Source: Anaerotruncus sp. MC2020 | GTDB taxonomy: Bacteria; Bacillota; Clostridia; Oscillospirales; Ruminococcaceae | DNA length: 64,000 nt | NCBI GenBank assembly: GCA_000701945.1 | Contig: KL370840.1 | Coordinates: 496,001-560,000 of the forward strand | Reading direction: 5' to 3' | Part shown: in pieces, positions 1 through 6,725 of the stretch | How the letters are laid out: every line of letters starts with the position of its first letter | How positions within the stretch are numbered: the stretch's first letter is position 1 | Notes under the pieces: generated by a model | The model's input: only the letters and a program-made list of their open reading frames with translations | Databases searched by the model: none | What the model was told of the DNA's origin: nothing | Position numbers and translations under genes: made by a program

Positions 1-449
1 ATTACCGTTATGGATTCTATCGGCAGGTGGCTCTCGAGCAGCAGCATTATCACGGGCGAGGTTATGTAGTACGGCAGGTTCGCGCATACAGCCGCATGAA
101 GCCCCGCAAAATCGCGCTCGATGATACCGCGCAGGTCAGCCTTCATGACGTCCTCGTTATAGATTCTGATGTTGTCGAAGTCCGCGAGCGTCTCCTCAAG
201 CACGGGCAGCAAGCGCTTGTCAATCTCGACCGCGGAGACTTTGTCCGCACGCAGAGCAAGCTCCTTTGTCAGGACTCCGATACCCGTTCCTATCTCGAGT
301 ATGCCCCAGCCCGCCTGAGCGTTGCCCTCCTCGGCTATCTGCGGGCATACCGTCGGGTTGACGAGGAAATTCTGACCCAGCCCCTTCGAGAAGCTGAATC
401 CGTGGCGGGAGAGTATCTCCCTGACTGTACCGATGTTTGTGAGCTCCAT
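1..449 (-). CDS. rsmA: Ribosomal RNA small subunit methyltransferase A (N-terminal part, cut by window edge)
   Basis: RsmA (KsgA) dimethylates two adjacent adenines near the 3' end of 16S rRNA, using S-adenosylmethionine, late in 30S assembly. The 149 codons present read from the ATG at 449. Visible family marks are KGLGQNFL at residues 22-29, the SAM-binding loop EIGTGIG at 52-58, the acidic ribose-binding EID at 75-77 and the catalytic NLPYY at 124-128. The rest of the protein lies beyond base 1. Its start overlaps the stop of the preceding small gene by one base (TAATG), so translation is probably coupled. It is the last visible gene of the operon that begins at the mscS-like gene. Identification is secure. 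Confidence 0.95.
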   Translation of the reverse strand, partial: MELTNIGTVREILSRHGFSFSKGLGQNFLVNPTVCPQIAEEGNAQAGWGILEIGTGIGVLTKELALRADKVSAVEIDKRLLPVLEETLADFDNIRIYNEDVMKADLRGIIERDFAGLHAAVCANLPYYITSPVIMLLLESHLPIESITV

Positions 450-724
450 TATTCGTCCTCTCCGACGCCGTGACGCTGCTTCTCGGAGAATTCCTTCTGC
501 TTTGCGTCATTGAGCTTGTCCATTGTGTTCACAAGATAATCAGCAGAGCGGTAGGCGTGCTGAAAATCCGTGTCCTTGAAATATGTCTTGATATCGACGA
601 ACTCGCCGTCGATGATGATATCGAGCTGACGCAGCTGACGCCCTGGGTATTTTCTGCCCACATAAGAGATGTACTCGTCTATCTCGCGAGGATTCATCTC
701 GCCGCCTATAACATTGACTTTCAT
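449..724 (-). CDS. Small unknown protein, 91 aa
   Basis: A 91-residue soluble protein of unknown function. It has no signal peptide or membrane segment and is charged, with an acidic end. The start ATG at 724 overlaps the stop of the upstream FAD oxidoreductase (ATGA), and its own stop overlaps the rsmA start, so it is embedded in a coupled operon and is very probably translated. Its C-terminal part (GYxVxTxDxxNxAKxxE-like spacing, here YLVNTMDKLNDAKQKEF) recalls the tail of anaerobic ribonucleotide reductases as I remember them. This resemblance is weak and no glycyl-radical or cysteine motif is present. I therefore leave it unnamed. Confidence 0.75.
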   Translation of the reverse strand: MKVNVIGGEMNPREIDEYISYVGRKYPGRQLRQLDIIIDGEFVDIKTYFKDTDFQHAYRSADYLVNTMDKLNDAKQKEFSEKQRHGVGEDE

Positions 725-2316
725 AGTATGCCTCCGTTCATTTTATTGATAACTGCCTCCGCGCACTTCATTCCGTCGACTGCCGCGGAAACTATGCCTC
801 CTGCGTAGCCTGCGCCCTCTCCGCACGGGTACAAGCCCCTCACGGACAGCGATTGCAGGTCGTCTCCCCTGTTGATGCGCACGGGAGAGCTGCTGCGGCT
901 CTCGATGCCTGTAAAGACTGCCTCACGGTCGTCGAAGCCGTCTATTTTTTTGCCCATTTCAGCTATGCCGAGCCTCAGCGACTCACAGACAAAGGCGGGC
1001 AGATATTCGTCGGGCAGAGCCTTTTTCACTGCGGGAGTGTAGGACGGCTCAACTCGTCCGAAGCCGTCACAGAGCTGCCTGTCCATGAGCTCCCCGACCG
1101 TGCAGACGGGAGCGCTGTAGCCGCCTCCGCCCGCATTATAGGCACTCTCCTCGAGCCTGCGCTGGAAGTGCATACCCGCGAGCGGGTGGTCGCTGCCGTA
1201 GTCCTCGCTGCCGACGTTGACGAGCAGCGCGCTGTTGGAGTTGACCGCGTCGCGCGCAAAGGAGCTCATGCCGTTGACCGCGAGCCGCCCCTCCTCCGAG
1301 GAAGCCGCCACGACATCGCCTCCGGGACACATACAGAACGTGTACAGCGTGCGCCCGTTAGGGAGATGGACGACGAGCTTGTAATCGGCGGCTTTAAGCG
1401 CGGGGTGTCCCGCGGAATCGCCGTACATAGCCCTGTTGATGTCGGTGCGGAGGTGCTCGATACGCACCCCGACCGCGAAATTCTTCTGCGAGAGGTCGAC
1501 TCCCCTGTCGTACAGGAGCTCGAACACGTCGCGGGCGCTGTGTCCCGCGGCGAGGATAATGCTGTCAGTCTCAATGCGGCGCTCGCCGTCGGAATCACGG
1601 TATATCGCCGCGGAAATGTGCCCGTTCTCGGTCTCGTAGCCGCAGAAGCGTGCTCCGAAGCGTACCTCTCCGCCGAGCTCTATCACGCGTCTGCGCAGCT
1701 CCTTGACCGTGCCGCGGAGTTTGTCCGTGCCAATATGAGGCTTCGCCATGTAGAGTATCTCGTCGGGCGAGCCGAACTCCACGAGTTTTTCGAGGACAAA
1801 GCGGATTCGCCTGTCCTTGATGCCAGTCGTGAGCTTGCCGTCGGAGAACGTCCCCGCGCCGCCCTCTCCGAACTGGATATTGCACTCGGTGTCGAGCCTG
1901 CCCGTGCTGCGGAACTCCGCGACCGCCTTCACTCGCGAATCTACGTCGTATCCACGCTCGAGGACTATCGGCTTTGCTCCCGCAGACGCAAGCACAAGAG
2001 CTGCAAACATACCCGCAGGTCCGAAGCCGACGATTACAGGGCGGCTGCCGCTGCTCACTCTCGGGATATCGTACACGTACTTCTCGACAGGAACGGCGTT
2101 TTTCAGGCGTTTCAGCAGCGCCGCTTCGCCCTTCGCCGAGATATCGAGCGAGATGTTGAAGTGAACGTCGCTCTTCTTCCGCGCGTCGACCGATTTCTTC
2201 GACAGCTTCACCGAGCGCAGGCTGCCCGCAGGTATGCGGAGCTTGTCCGTGCAGTAGCGCTCAAGCTGCGTAAAATCGAAGCCGAGCGGGACTTTTATGT
2301 TACCGACTCTTATCAT
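721..2316 (-). CDS. NAD(P)/FAD-dependent dehydrogenase, COG2509-type
   Basis: A 531-residue flavoprotein of the uncharacterised FAD-dependent dehydrogenase family (COG2509 type). A short N-terminal alpha/beta region (residues 1-85) precedes the Rossmann fold, whose dinucleotide loop VGFGPAG is at about 96-102 followed by the acidic end VLERG. The C-terminal part contains PCGEGAGYAGGI, a second FAD contact typical of the family. The substrate is unknown in general for these proteins. The start ATG at 2316 overlaps the stop of the second oxidoreductase upstream by four bases, and its stop overlaps the next small gene, so it is part of one coupled operon. Length matches the family. Confidence 0.88.
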   Translation of the reverse strand: MIRVGNIKVPLGFDFTQLERYCTDKLRIPAGSLRSVKLSKKSVDARKKSDVHFNISLDISAKGEAALLKRLKNAVPVEKYVYDIPRVSSGSRPVIVGFGPAGMFAALVLASAGAKPIVLERGYDVDSRVKAVAEFRSTGRLDTECNIQFGEGGAGTFSDGKLTTGIKDRRIRFVLEKLVEFGSPDEILYMAKPHIGTDKLRGTVKELRRRVIELGGEVRFGARFCGYETENGHISAAIYRDSDGERRIETDSIILAAGHSARDVFELLYDRGVDLSQKNFAVGVRIEHLRTDINRAMYGDSAGHPALKAADYKLVVHLPNGRTLYTFCMCPGGDVVAASSEEGRLAVNGMSSFARDAVNSNSALLVNVGSEDYGSDHPLAGMHFQRRLEESAYNAGGGGYSAPVCTVGELMDRQLCDGFGRVEPSYTPAVKKALPDEYLPAFVCESLRLGIAEMGKKIDGFDDREAVFTGIESRSSSPVRINRGDDLQSLSVRGLYPCGEGAGYAGGIVSAAVDGMKCAEAVINKMNGGIL

Positions 2317-3554
2317 TTTCTACCGCCTTTCAGCGACAAAGCCGCGTTTTTTCCTGCCCATGTGCCCGACGACCACGCCCATTGCAGATTGTATCCGCCG
2401 CAGTCGCCCGCCACGTCGAGTATCTCGCCGCAGAGGTACATACCGCTGTATTTCGAGGCTTCGAGCCTGTCATTGACTGAATCCGCCGAAATACCGCCCA
2501 TTGTGGACTGCGCGTTCTGCCACGGCGAGCAGCCAGTTACCTCGAAATCCACCGCCTTGATACTGCTGCAAAGGCGCGCGATATCGTGGTCGGAGACACT
2601 CTCTATCGGCTCAGCGGGAGACCTGCCAAGCACGTTCTTTATCAGCCAAACCGCCAGATTCTTCACGAAGAAGCCGCTCAGAAGCTCCTCTACCGTGCTG
2701 CCGCGGCGGTCGGAACGAAGTCTGCGGAAGTACGCGGCAAGCTCGTCCTCGGTCATATCGGGAGCAAGGTCAGCACGGAGCGTGAGCCTGCCCTCGTACT
2801 GCTGAAAGAGGTAGGCGAGGTTGAATACGCAGATGCCCGAGATGTTGTTCTCGTTGAACTGTATCTCGCCCTTCTCGCGGCGGAGCTCCCGCCCGCCCGA
2901 AAACGCAGCTATTTCGCCCTTTATGCGGACTCCCTTCAAGCCCTTGACCCTGTCGGGGCTGACTCTCAGCGGAGCAACCGCGGGACATATCTTTTCCGAC
3001 TTCAAGCCCATACTTTTGAGGATTCGCAGCATTCCGCCGTCCGTACCGAATGACGGCGCGGCATAGCCTCCCGCCGCGATAATGACCCTGCGGCAGTCTA
3101 TCTGTCCGCCGCTGTATGTAAGCGTAAAGCCGCCGTTTGACGGCTTGATATCGGTTATTTCGCACTCGCACAGCTCGGTCACTCCGAGTGCCGCGAGCCT
3201 CAGACGAATGGCATTGAGCACGGTCGTGGAGCTGTTGCTGCGAGGATATACACCGCCCTCGCGCCCCTCACTGCCCGTAGCACAGGCAACTCCGAGCTTG
3301 TCGGTGAAAAGCTCGTGCCAGTCGGGAGTTTTGCCGATTATCTCCATAGCGTCGATGCTGCCGTGGAAATTACGGCTGCCGAGCGACATATTGCTGAGAT
3401 TGCACTTGCCGTTGCCCGTCGCGATGAGCTTCTTGCCAGTCCGCGGAAGCCTCTCCGCTATCAGCACGCTCGCTGCGGGAGCTGTCTCCTTTGCAGCCAT
3501 AGCAGCCGCAAAGCCAGATGCTCCGCCGCCTATGACAACTATATCCGCCTTCAT
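2313..3554 (-). CDS. FAD-dependent oxidoreductase, HI0933/BaiN-like family
   Basis: A 413-residue flavoprotein of the HI0933-like (COG2081) family, which includes BaiN. The FAD loop IGGGASG is at residues 8-14, then ERLPRTGKKLIATGNGKCN, the family signature around 34-52, and near the end CGEILDVAGDCGGYNLQWA. Physiological substrates are unknown for most members. I choose the ATG at 3554 over the GTG at 3557 because the AAGGAGG site is then seven bases away; this start overlaps the stop of the metallophosphoesterase by one base (TGATG). The gene sits between that phosphoesterase and a second FAD oxidoreductase, both coupled to it by overlap. Confidence 0.88.
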   Translation of the reverse strand: MKADIVVIGGGASGFAAAMAAKETAPAASVLIAERLPRTGKKLIATGNGKCNLSNMSLGSRNFHGSIDAMEIIGKTPDWHELFTDKLGVACATGSEGREGGVYPRSNSSTTVLNAIRLRLAALGVTELCECEITDIKPSNGGFTLTYSGGQIDCRRVIIAAGGYAAPSFGTDGGMLRILKSMGLKSEKICPAVAPLRVSPDRVKGLKGVRIKGEIAAFSGGRELRREKGEIQFNENNISGICVFNLAYLFQQYEGRLTLRADLAPDMTEDELAAYFRRLRSDRRGSTVEELLSGFFVKNLAVWLIKNVLGRSPAEPIESVSDHDIARLCSSIKAVDFEVTGCSPWQNAQSTMGGISADSVNDRLEASKYSGMYLCGEILDVAGDCGGYNLQWAWSSGTWAGKNAALSLKGGRK

Positions 3555-4423
3555 CACTGCGCCTCCTTGTCGGGCATGATGTCGATGAGAACGACTTCGG
3601 GGCGGTTGTTGAAGCGCACAGGGTACGGCGAATCGCCGAGTCCCGACGTAATAAACATCGCTCCGCCCGGATACCTGAACCAGCCCTTATCGAAAACTGT
3701 TTGGTCAGTGAGTATCTGCGGGAACCACTGGTCCGTGTCGTCGGGAGCGATGACAGGACCAAGGTCGAACGGAAGCTGGAACATCCCGCCGTGAGTGTCC
3801 GCGCAGATAGTAAGGTCAGTTCCGAACTGCGCGAATTTTTCGTAGTTCGGGATATGCGCAAGAAGTATGCTCATGCAGCTTTCATCGACCGCGAACTCGT
3901 TGCTGAGGTCAAATGTCGGCGAGTAGTAGGCGTTGTCTATGCCGATGAGCTGAACTCTGTTGCCCTTGACATCCACCGTCTCGCATCTGTAGTTCATCAC
4001 GTGGACTCCTCCCGCCTCGAGCATGGAGATATACCTGCTGTCAGTGTCGTGCTCGCCGCTGACGAAGTACGTGGGGTAGCCCTCGGCAGCGATGTCGGTC
4101 ACAGCTCTCGCAGCCATGTCGATAAGCTCGGGAGCGCTGCCCGTCGTGTACATATCTCCGAGCACGAAGACCATATCGGGGTCTGCTCCGCTTATCTTTT
4201 CAAGCACCTTCTCACCGCTGATGCCGCCCTCGTGGACGTGAAGGTCGCTGATGACTGCCACGCGGAAGCGCGTGCTGACCTTGTTCGTCATATATGCATT
4301 CTTGTTGACGTTGATTGTGTAGTTGTTGAACCACCATATCACCACGAGCGCCGCAAATATGTAGCACAGGTGCCACCAGCGGAACCGCAGTTTTTTCTTT
4401 TGTTCTTTCTTTTTCTCTTCCAT
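3554..4423 (-). CDS. Membrane-anchored calcineurin-like metallophosphoesterase
   Basis: A 289-residue protein with a lysine-rich cytoplasmic tip (residues 1-16), one membrane segment (about 17-33) and a calcineurin-like phosphoesterase domain outside or at the membrane face. Metal-binding motifs seen in order are DLH at 60-62, GD at 89-90, GEHD at 123-126 in place of the usual GNHD, and a late ADTHGG. The Asn to Glu change in the third motif alters a normally conserved metal ligand and deserves notice, although related membrane phosphoesterases vary here. Substrate cannot be told from sequence. It follows the mscS-like gene by 11 bases and overlaps the next gene. Confidence 0.85.
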   Translation of the reverse strand: MEEKKKEQKKKLRFRWWHLCYIFAALVVIWWFNNYTINVNKNAYMTNKVSTRFRVAVISDLHVHEGGISGEKVLEKISGADPDMVFVLGDMYTTGSAPELIDMAARAVTDIAAEGYPTYFVSGEHDTDSRYISMLEAGGVHVMNYRCETVDVKGNRVQLIGIDNAYYSPTFDLSNEFAVDESCMSILLAHIPNYEKFAQFGTDLTICADTHGGMFQLPFDLGPVIAPDDTDQWFPQILTDQTVFDKGWFRYPGGAMFITSGLGDSPYPVRFNNRPEVVLIDIMPDKEAQ

Positions 4424-4434
4424 ATTGTCTCCGT

Positions 4435-5334
4435 TTATTTCATGTGTACGTCGAGCTGGCTGAACGGTATCTCTATACCGTTCTCGTCAAATGCCGCCTT
4501 GACATTTTCAAGCAGATTGTATCTCGCCGATATGTAATCGCTGTTCTTGACCCATATGAGCGCGTCGATATCTGTCGAGCTCTCGCCATGGCGCCCCATT
4601 CTGACGATAGGCGCGGGTATGGACTGCGCTAACGGCTCGTTATTGATGACCTCGCAGATAACAGCCTGCGCGCGCTTGAAGTCCTCGCCGTAGCTTATCG
4701 AGAAGGTGAGGTCAATACGGCGGAGCGGGCTCTCCGTGTAGTTTATCAGCTTCGCGTCCGAGACCTTACCGTTTGGGATAAAAGCTGTCTTGCCGTCGAA
4801 GGTGTCGAGCTTGGTGTAGAGTATGCTTATCGCGCGCACTGTTCCGACCGTACCGTCAAATTCGATGATATCGCCCGTGACAAACGGCTTCGAGAACAGG
4901 ATTATGAAGCCGCCCGCGAGATTGGATAGACAGGTCTGCAATGCAAGGCTGACGGCAAGTCCCGCGGCGCCGAGTATCGTGATTATCGACGAGATCGGCA
5001 CTTTCAGTACGGACAGCGCCATTATCAGCACGACCGTATACAGTCCTATCCTGATGACAGAGAGCAGGAAATTCTTTGCTCCGACGTCTATCTTCGAGCG
5101 CTTCATCGCACGGTCGATGACCTTGGTTATCAGCTTTGTCACGATGTATCCGATGAAGATTATTATGAGCGCGAACACGACGAGCGGCAGGAACTTCTTG
5201 ATATAATCGCCCATTTTCGACATAAGGTCAGAGGCGATATCTACCTGCTCCTGTATGCTCTCGACTGCCGCATTCACGTCAGTGGTCGCCGAGGATACGG
5301 CTGTATCCGACGATGTGACCGCAGTGGTCTCCAT
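4435..5334 (-). CDS. MscS-family small-conductance mechanosensitive channel
   Basis: A 299-residue MscS-type channel that would release solutes on osmotic downshift. A Ser/Thr/Val-rich N-terminal region of about 45 residues leads to three membrane segments; the pore helix carries the Gly/Ala pattern GAAGLAVSLALQ, followed by the SNLAGGFIIL and the beta-domain motif GDIIEFDGTVGTV. I choose the ATG at 5334, nine bases after GGAG, rather than the TTG at 5343, which lies too close to the ribosome site. It is first in the operon that ends with rsmA and has a clear sigma-A promoter. Family assignment is firm. Confidence 0.92.
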   Translation of the reverse strand: METTAVTSSDTAVSSATTDVNAAVESIQEQVDIASDLMSKMGDYIKKFLPLVVFALIIIFIGYIVTKLITKVIDRAMKRSKIDVGAKNFLLSVIRIGLYTVVLIMALSVLKVPISSIITILGAAGLAVSLALQTCLSNLAGGFIILFSKPFVTGDIIEFDGTVGTVRAISILYTKLDTFDGKTAFIPNGKVSDAKLINYTESPLRRIDLTFSISYGEDFKRAQAVICEVINNEPLAQSIPAPIVRMGRHGESSTDIDALIWVKNSDYISARYNLLENVKAAFDENGIEIPFSQLDVHMK

Positions 5335-5364
5335 TGCTATCAACTCCCGAAAAAACTTATTTTT

Positions 5365-5393
5365 ATTATATCATACAATTACAAAAATATCAA
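5365..5393 (-). promoter_or_regulatory. Sigma-A promoter of the mscS-rsmA operon
   Basis: On the minus strand TTGATA, a 17-base spacer and TATAAT lie about 30 bases before the mscS-like start. No other promoter is visible inside the six-gene run that follows. Confidence 0.75.
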
Positions 5394-5445
5394 GTGGCGC
5401 GGAGGTCTTTTCCGATTTGAACAGCTCCGCCGCGAACTTGACTGA

Positions 5446-5480
5446 GAATAAAAATCGCGCCCCACATTAAAGTGAGGCGC
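5446..5480 (-). terminator. Rho-independent terminator of the pilin-like gene
   Basis: The minus strand forms GCGCC-T-CAC / GTG-G-GGCGC (5457-5465 with 5472-5480, one mismatch) followed by a T-rich tail, directly after the end of the pilin-like gene. Confidence 0.75.
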
Positions 5481-5515
5481 AATGCGTCATATCGGTAGTA
5501 TTTGACAATTGAAGT

Positions 5516-6259
5516 TCATGAGTACCATCCGCCTGTATCTCCATTATCCTTGATCTGCTTGTTTGATAGAGATATCTTATATAATTCTTCGGAAGAAGAT
5601 ATGCCCGCATCCGTATATATCTTACTCCATGTATCTGTGCCGACAAAATGCGCATTTTTATCAGTGTTAGCGATATACTCGCCGTTTACGTATGTGACCA
5701 GTATATTCTTACGATAGATCTGCATCAAACGCACCGTACATTCAGCGTCATATACAACAACAAGTCCGAAATTGGTATTATCAGCTTTCAAGTAATCTGC
5801 GCAGGTACCTTTTGTTCCGTAAGCAAGCGGATTAACACCGTTTTTCCCGGATTTCCAGCTTTCGGAGAACATTTCGTCAAGTCCTGCTGCGATGACTTTA
5901 TCTACCTTCTGTGATGAACTGTTGTTATTTATTTTTTTCTTATATGTGTACCAGCTCTTGTTCGTAAAAGCACCGACTATTTCTTTTTGTCTTTGGGTTA
6001 CATTCTTGCTCTGGTCAAGATAGAGTATCTTGTTGAATGCCGCGTCAAATTCACCAGGATTGCTGTTATCGAGAAAATGTGATGACAGTGAGGATTCAAC
6101 TGACGATTTTATCGTCTTTGCATCACTGATCGCAGCCGCAATCTTTGCCTTTCTGATATACCCTGACATCGTCGGGATGAGGATAGCCGAAAGTATCCCT
6201 ATTATTGCTATTACAACTATCAGCTCGATAAGTGTAAAGCCTCTTGTTTTTCTTCTCAT
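5516..6259 (-). CDS. Type IV pilin-like protein with class III prepilin leader
   Basis: A 247-residue protein with a textbook prepilin start: a short basic leader MRRKTRG, cleavage expected between Gly7 and Phe8, Glu12 as the fifth mature residue, and a hydrophobic helix running to the motif PTMSGYIRKAKIAAA. The remainder is a globular head rich in Ser, Lys and aromatic residues. Such proteins are cut and N-methylated by PilD-type peptidase and built into pili or pseudopili. No assembly ATPase, platform protein or peptidase is near, so it is an orphan gene in this window. An AGGAGC ribosome site precedes it. Its helix and following region resemble the zinc-ribbon proteins at 13686-15992. Confidence 0.9.
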   Translation of the reverse strand: MRRKTRGFTLIELIVVIAIIGILSAILIPTMSGYIRKAKIAAAISDAKTIKSSVESSLSSHFLDNSNPGEFDAAFNKILYLDQSKNVTQRQKEIVGAFTNKSWYTYKKKINNNSSSQKVDKVIAAGLDEMFSESWKSGKNGVNPLAYGTKGTCADYLKADNTNFGLVVVYDAECTVRLMQIYRKNILVTYVNGEYIANTDKNAHFVGTDTWSKIYTDAGISSSEELYKISLSNKQIKDNGDTGGWYS

Positions 6260-6283
6260 AAAATCAGCTCCTCTGATTCTTGT

Positions 6284-6361
6284 TCAGCCTGTTGCAGTGA
6301 TGTTGTACCTCTCAGGCATTGTATTATAAATTGCATTCATTATGCTGTCAGGCAGTTTCAT
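6284..6361 (-). CDS. Possible 25-residue leader peptide upstream of the pilin-like gene
   Basis: A 25-codon frame (starts MKLPDSIMNAIYNTMPERYN, ends TGA) lies inside the leader of the pilin-like gene, stopping 24 bases before its ATG. A GAGGA sequence sits eight bases before the start, and the frame begins just after the promoter. The peptide is amphipathic rather than a membrane anchor. It could be a regulatory upstream frame or a small protein; no homolog is known to me. Support is only the ribosome site and placement. Confidence 0.35.
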   Translation of the reverse strand: MKLPDSIMNAIYNTMPERYNITATG

Positions 6362-6383
6362 TAATCATTCCTCTTATGTATAT

Positions 6384-6413
6384 ATTATACTATATTTGAT
6401 AGTATAATTTCAA
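6384..6413 (-). promoter_or_regulatory. Promoter of the pilin-like gene covered by a perfect palindrome
   Basis: On the minus strand TTGAAA, 18 bases, TATAAT. A perfect 10-base inverted repeat, ATTATACTAT at 6384-6393 and ATAGTATAAT at 6399-6408 with a five-base gap, covers the -10 and the whole spacer, as expected of a repressor operator. AT-richness lowers certainty. Confidence 0.55.
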
Positions 6414-6476
6414 TAATAATTGATGAATTCATTAAAATAATTTGTAGAATAAGCTGTACATTGAATGCTCTCTTAT

Positions 6477-6511
6477 GCAGAAAAATCGCGGCTCAGAAAA
6501 ACTGAACCGCG
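6477..6511 (-). terminator. Terminator of tRNA-Arg
   Basis: The minus strand forms a ten-pair stem (6502-6511 with 6487-6496) with a T5 loop, followed by ATTTTT, 25 bases after the tRNA end. Confidence 0.8.
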
Positions 6512-6535
6512 AAGCTGTCTGCGGCGACTCGCCGC

Positions 6536-6612
6536 TGGCGTCCCAAAGAGGAGTCGAACCTCCGGCCTACTGCTTAGGAGGCAGTCGCTCTATCCTACTG
6601 AGCTATTGGGAC
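6536..6612 (-). tRNA. tRNA-Arg (anticodon CCU)
   Basis: A complete cloverleaf on the minus strand. The acceptor stem pairs GTCCCAA with TTGGGAC, the T loop contains GGTTCGACTCC, and the anticodon loop CTCCTAA sits between ACTGC and GCAGT, giving anticodon CCT, which reads AGG arginine codons. The discriminator is G and the 3' CCA is encoded in the DNA. It has its own promoter and terminator, so it is a single-gene unit. Confidence 0.95.
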
Positions 6613-6621
6613 ATCTTTTAT

Positions 6622-6650
6622 ATTTTACCATATCCAGTTCCGTTTTGCAA
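6622..6650 (-). promoter_or_regulatory. Promoter of tRNA-Arg
   Basis: On the minus strand TTGCAA, 17 bases, TAAAAT, ending ten bases before the tRNA 5' end. Confidence 0.6.
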
Positions 6651-6692
6651 CCGCTTTCTCAAATATTTCATATTTTTAACCATAAATCAAAC

Positions 6693-6713
6693 AGCGGGTC
6701 AAAGCGACCCGCT
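6693..6713 (-). terminator. Probable terminator of the solute-binding lipoprotein gene
   Basis: AGCGGGTC and GACCCGCT form an eight-pair stem with a five-base loop just after the gene. The T-run that follows on the minus strand is short, so efficiency is uncertain. Confidence 0.5.
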
Positions 6714-6725
6714 GGCTGTTTGGCA

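Noticed and set aside
853..2805. Long plus-strand open frame (about 650 codons) opposite the two FAD oxidoreductase genes
   Set aside because: It is an antisense shadow of GC-rich codons: the protein is Arg/His/Val-rich without domains, it has no ribosome site, and the minus-strand genes are clear.
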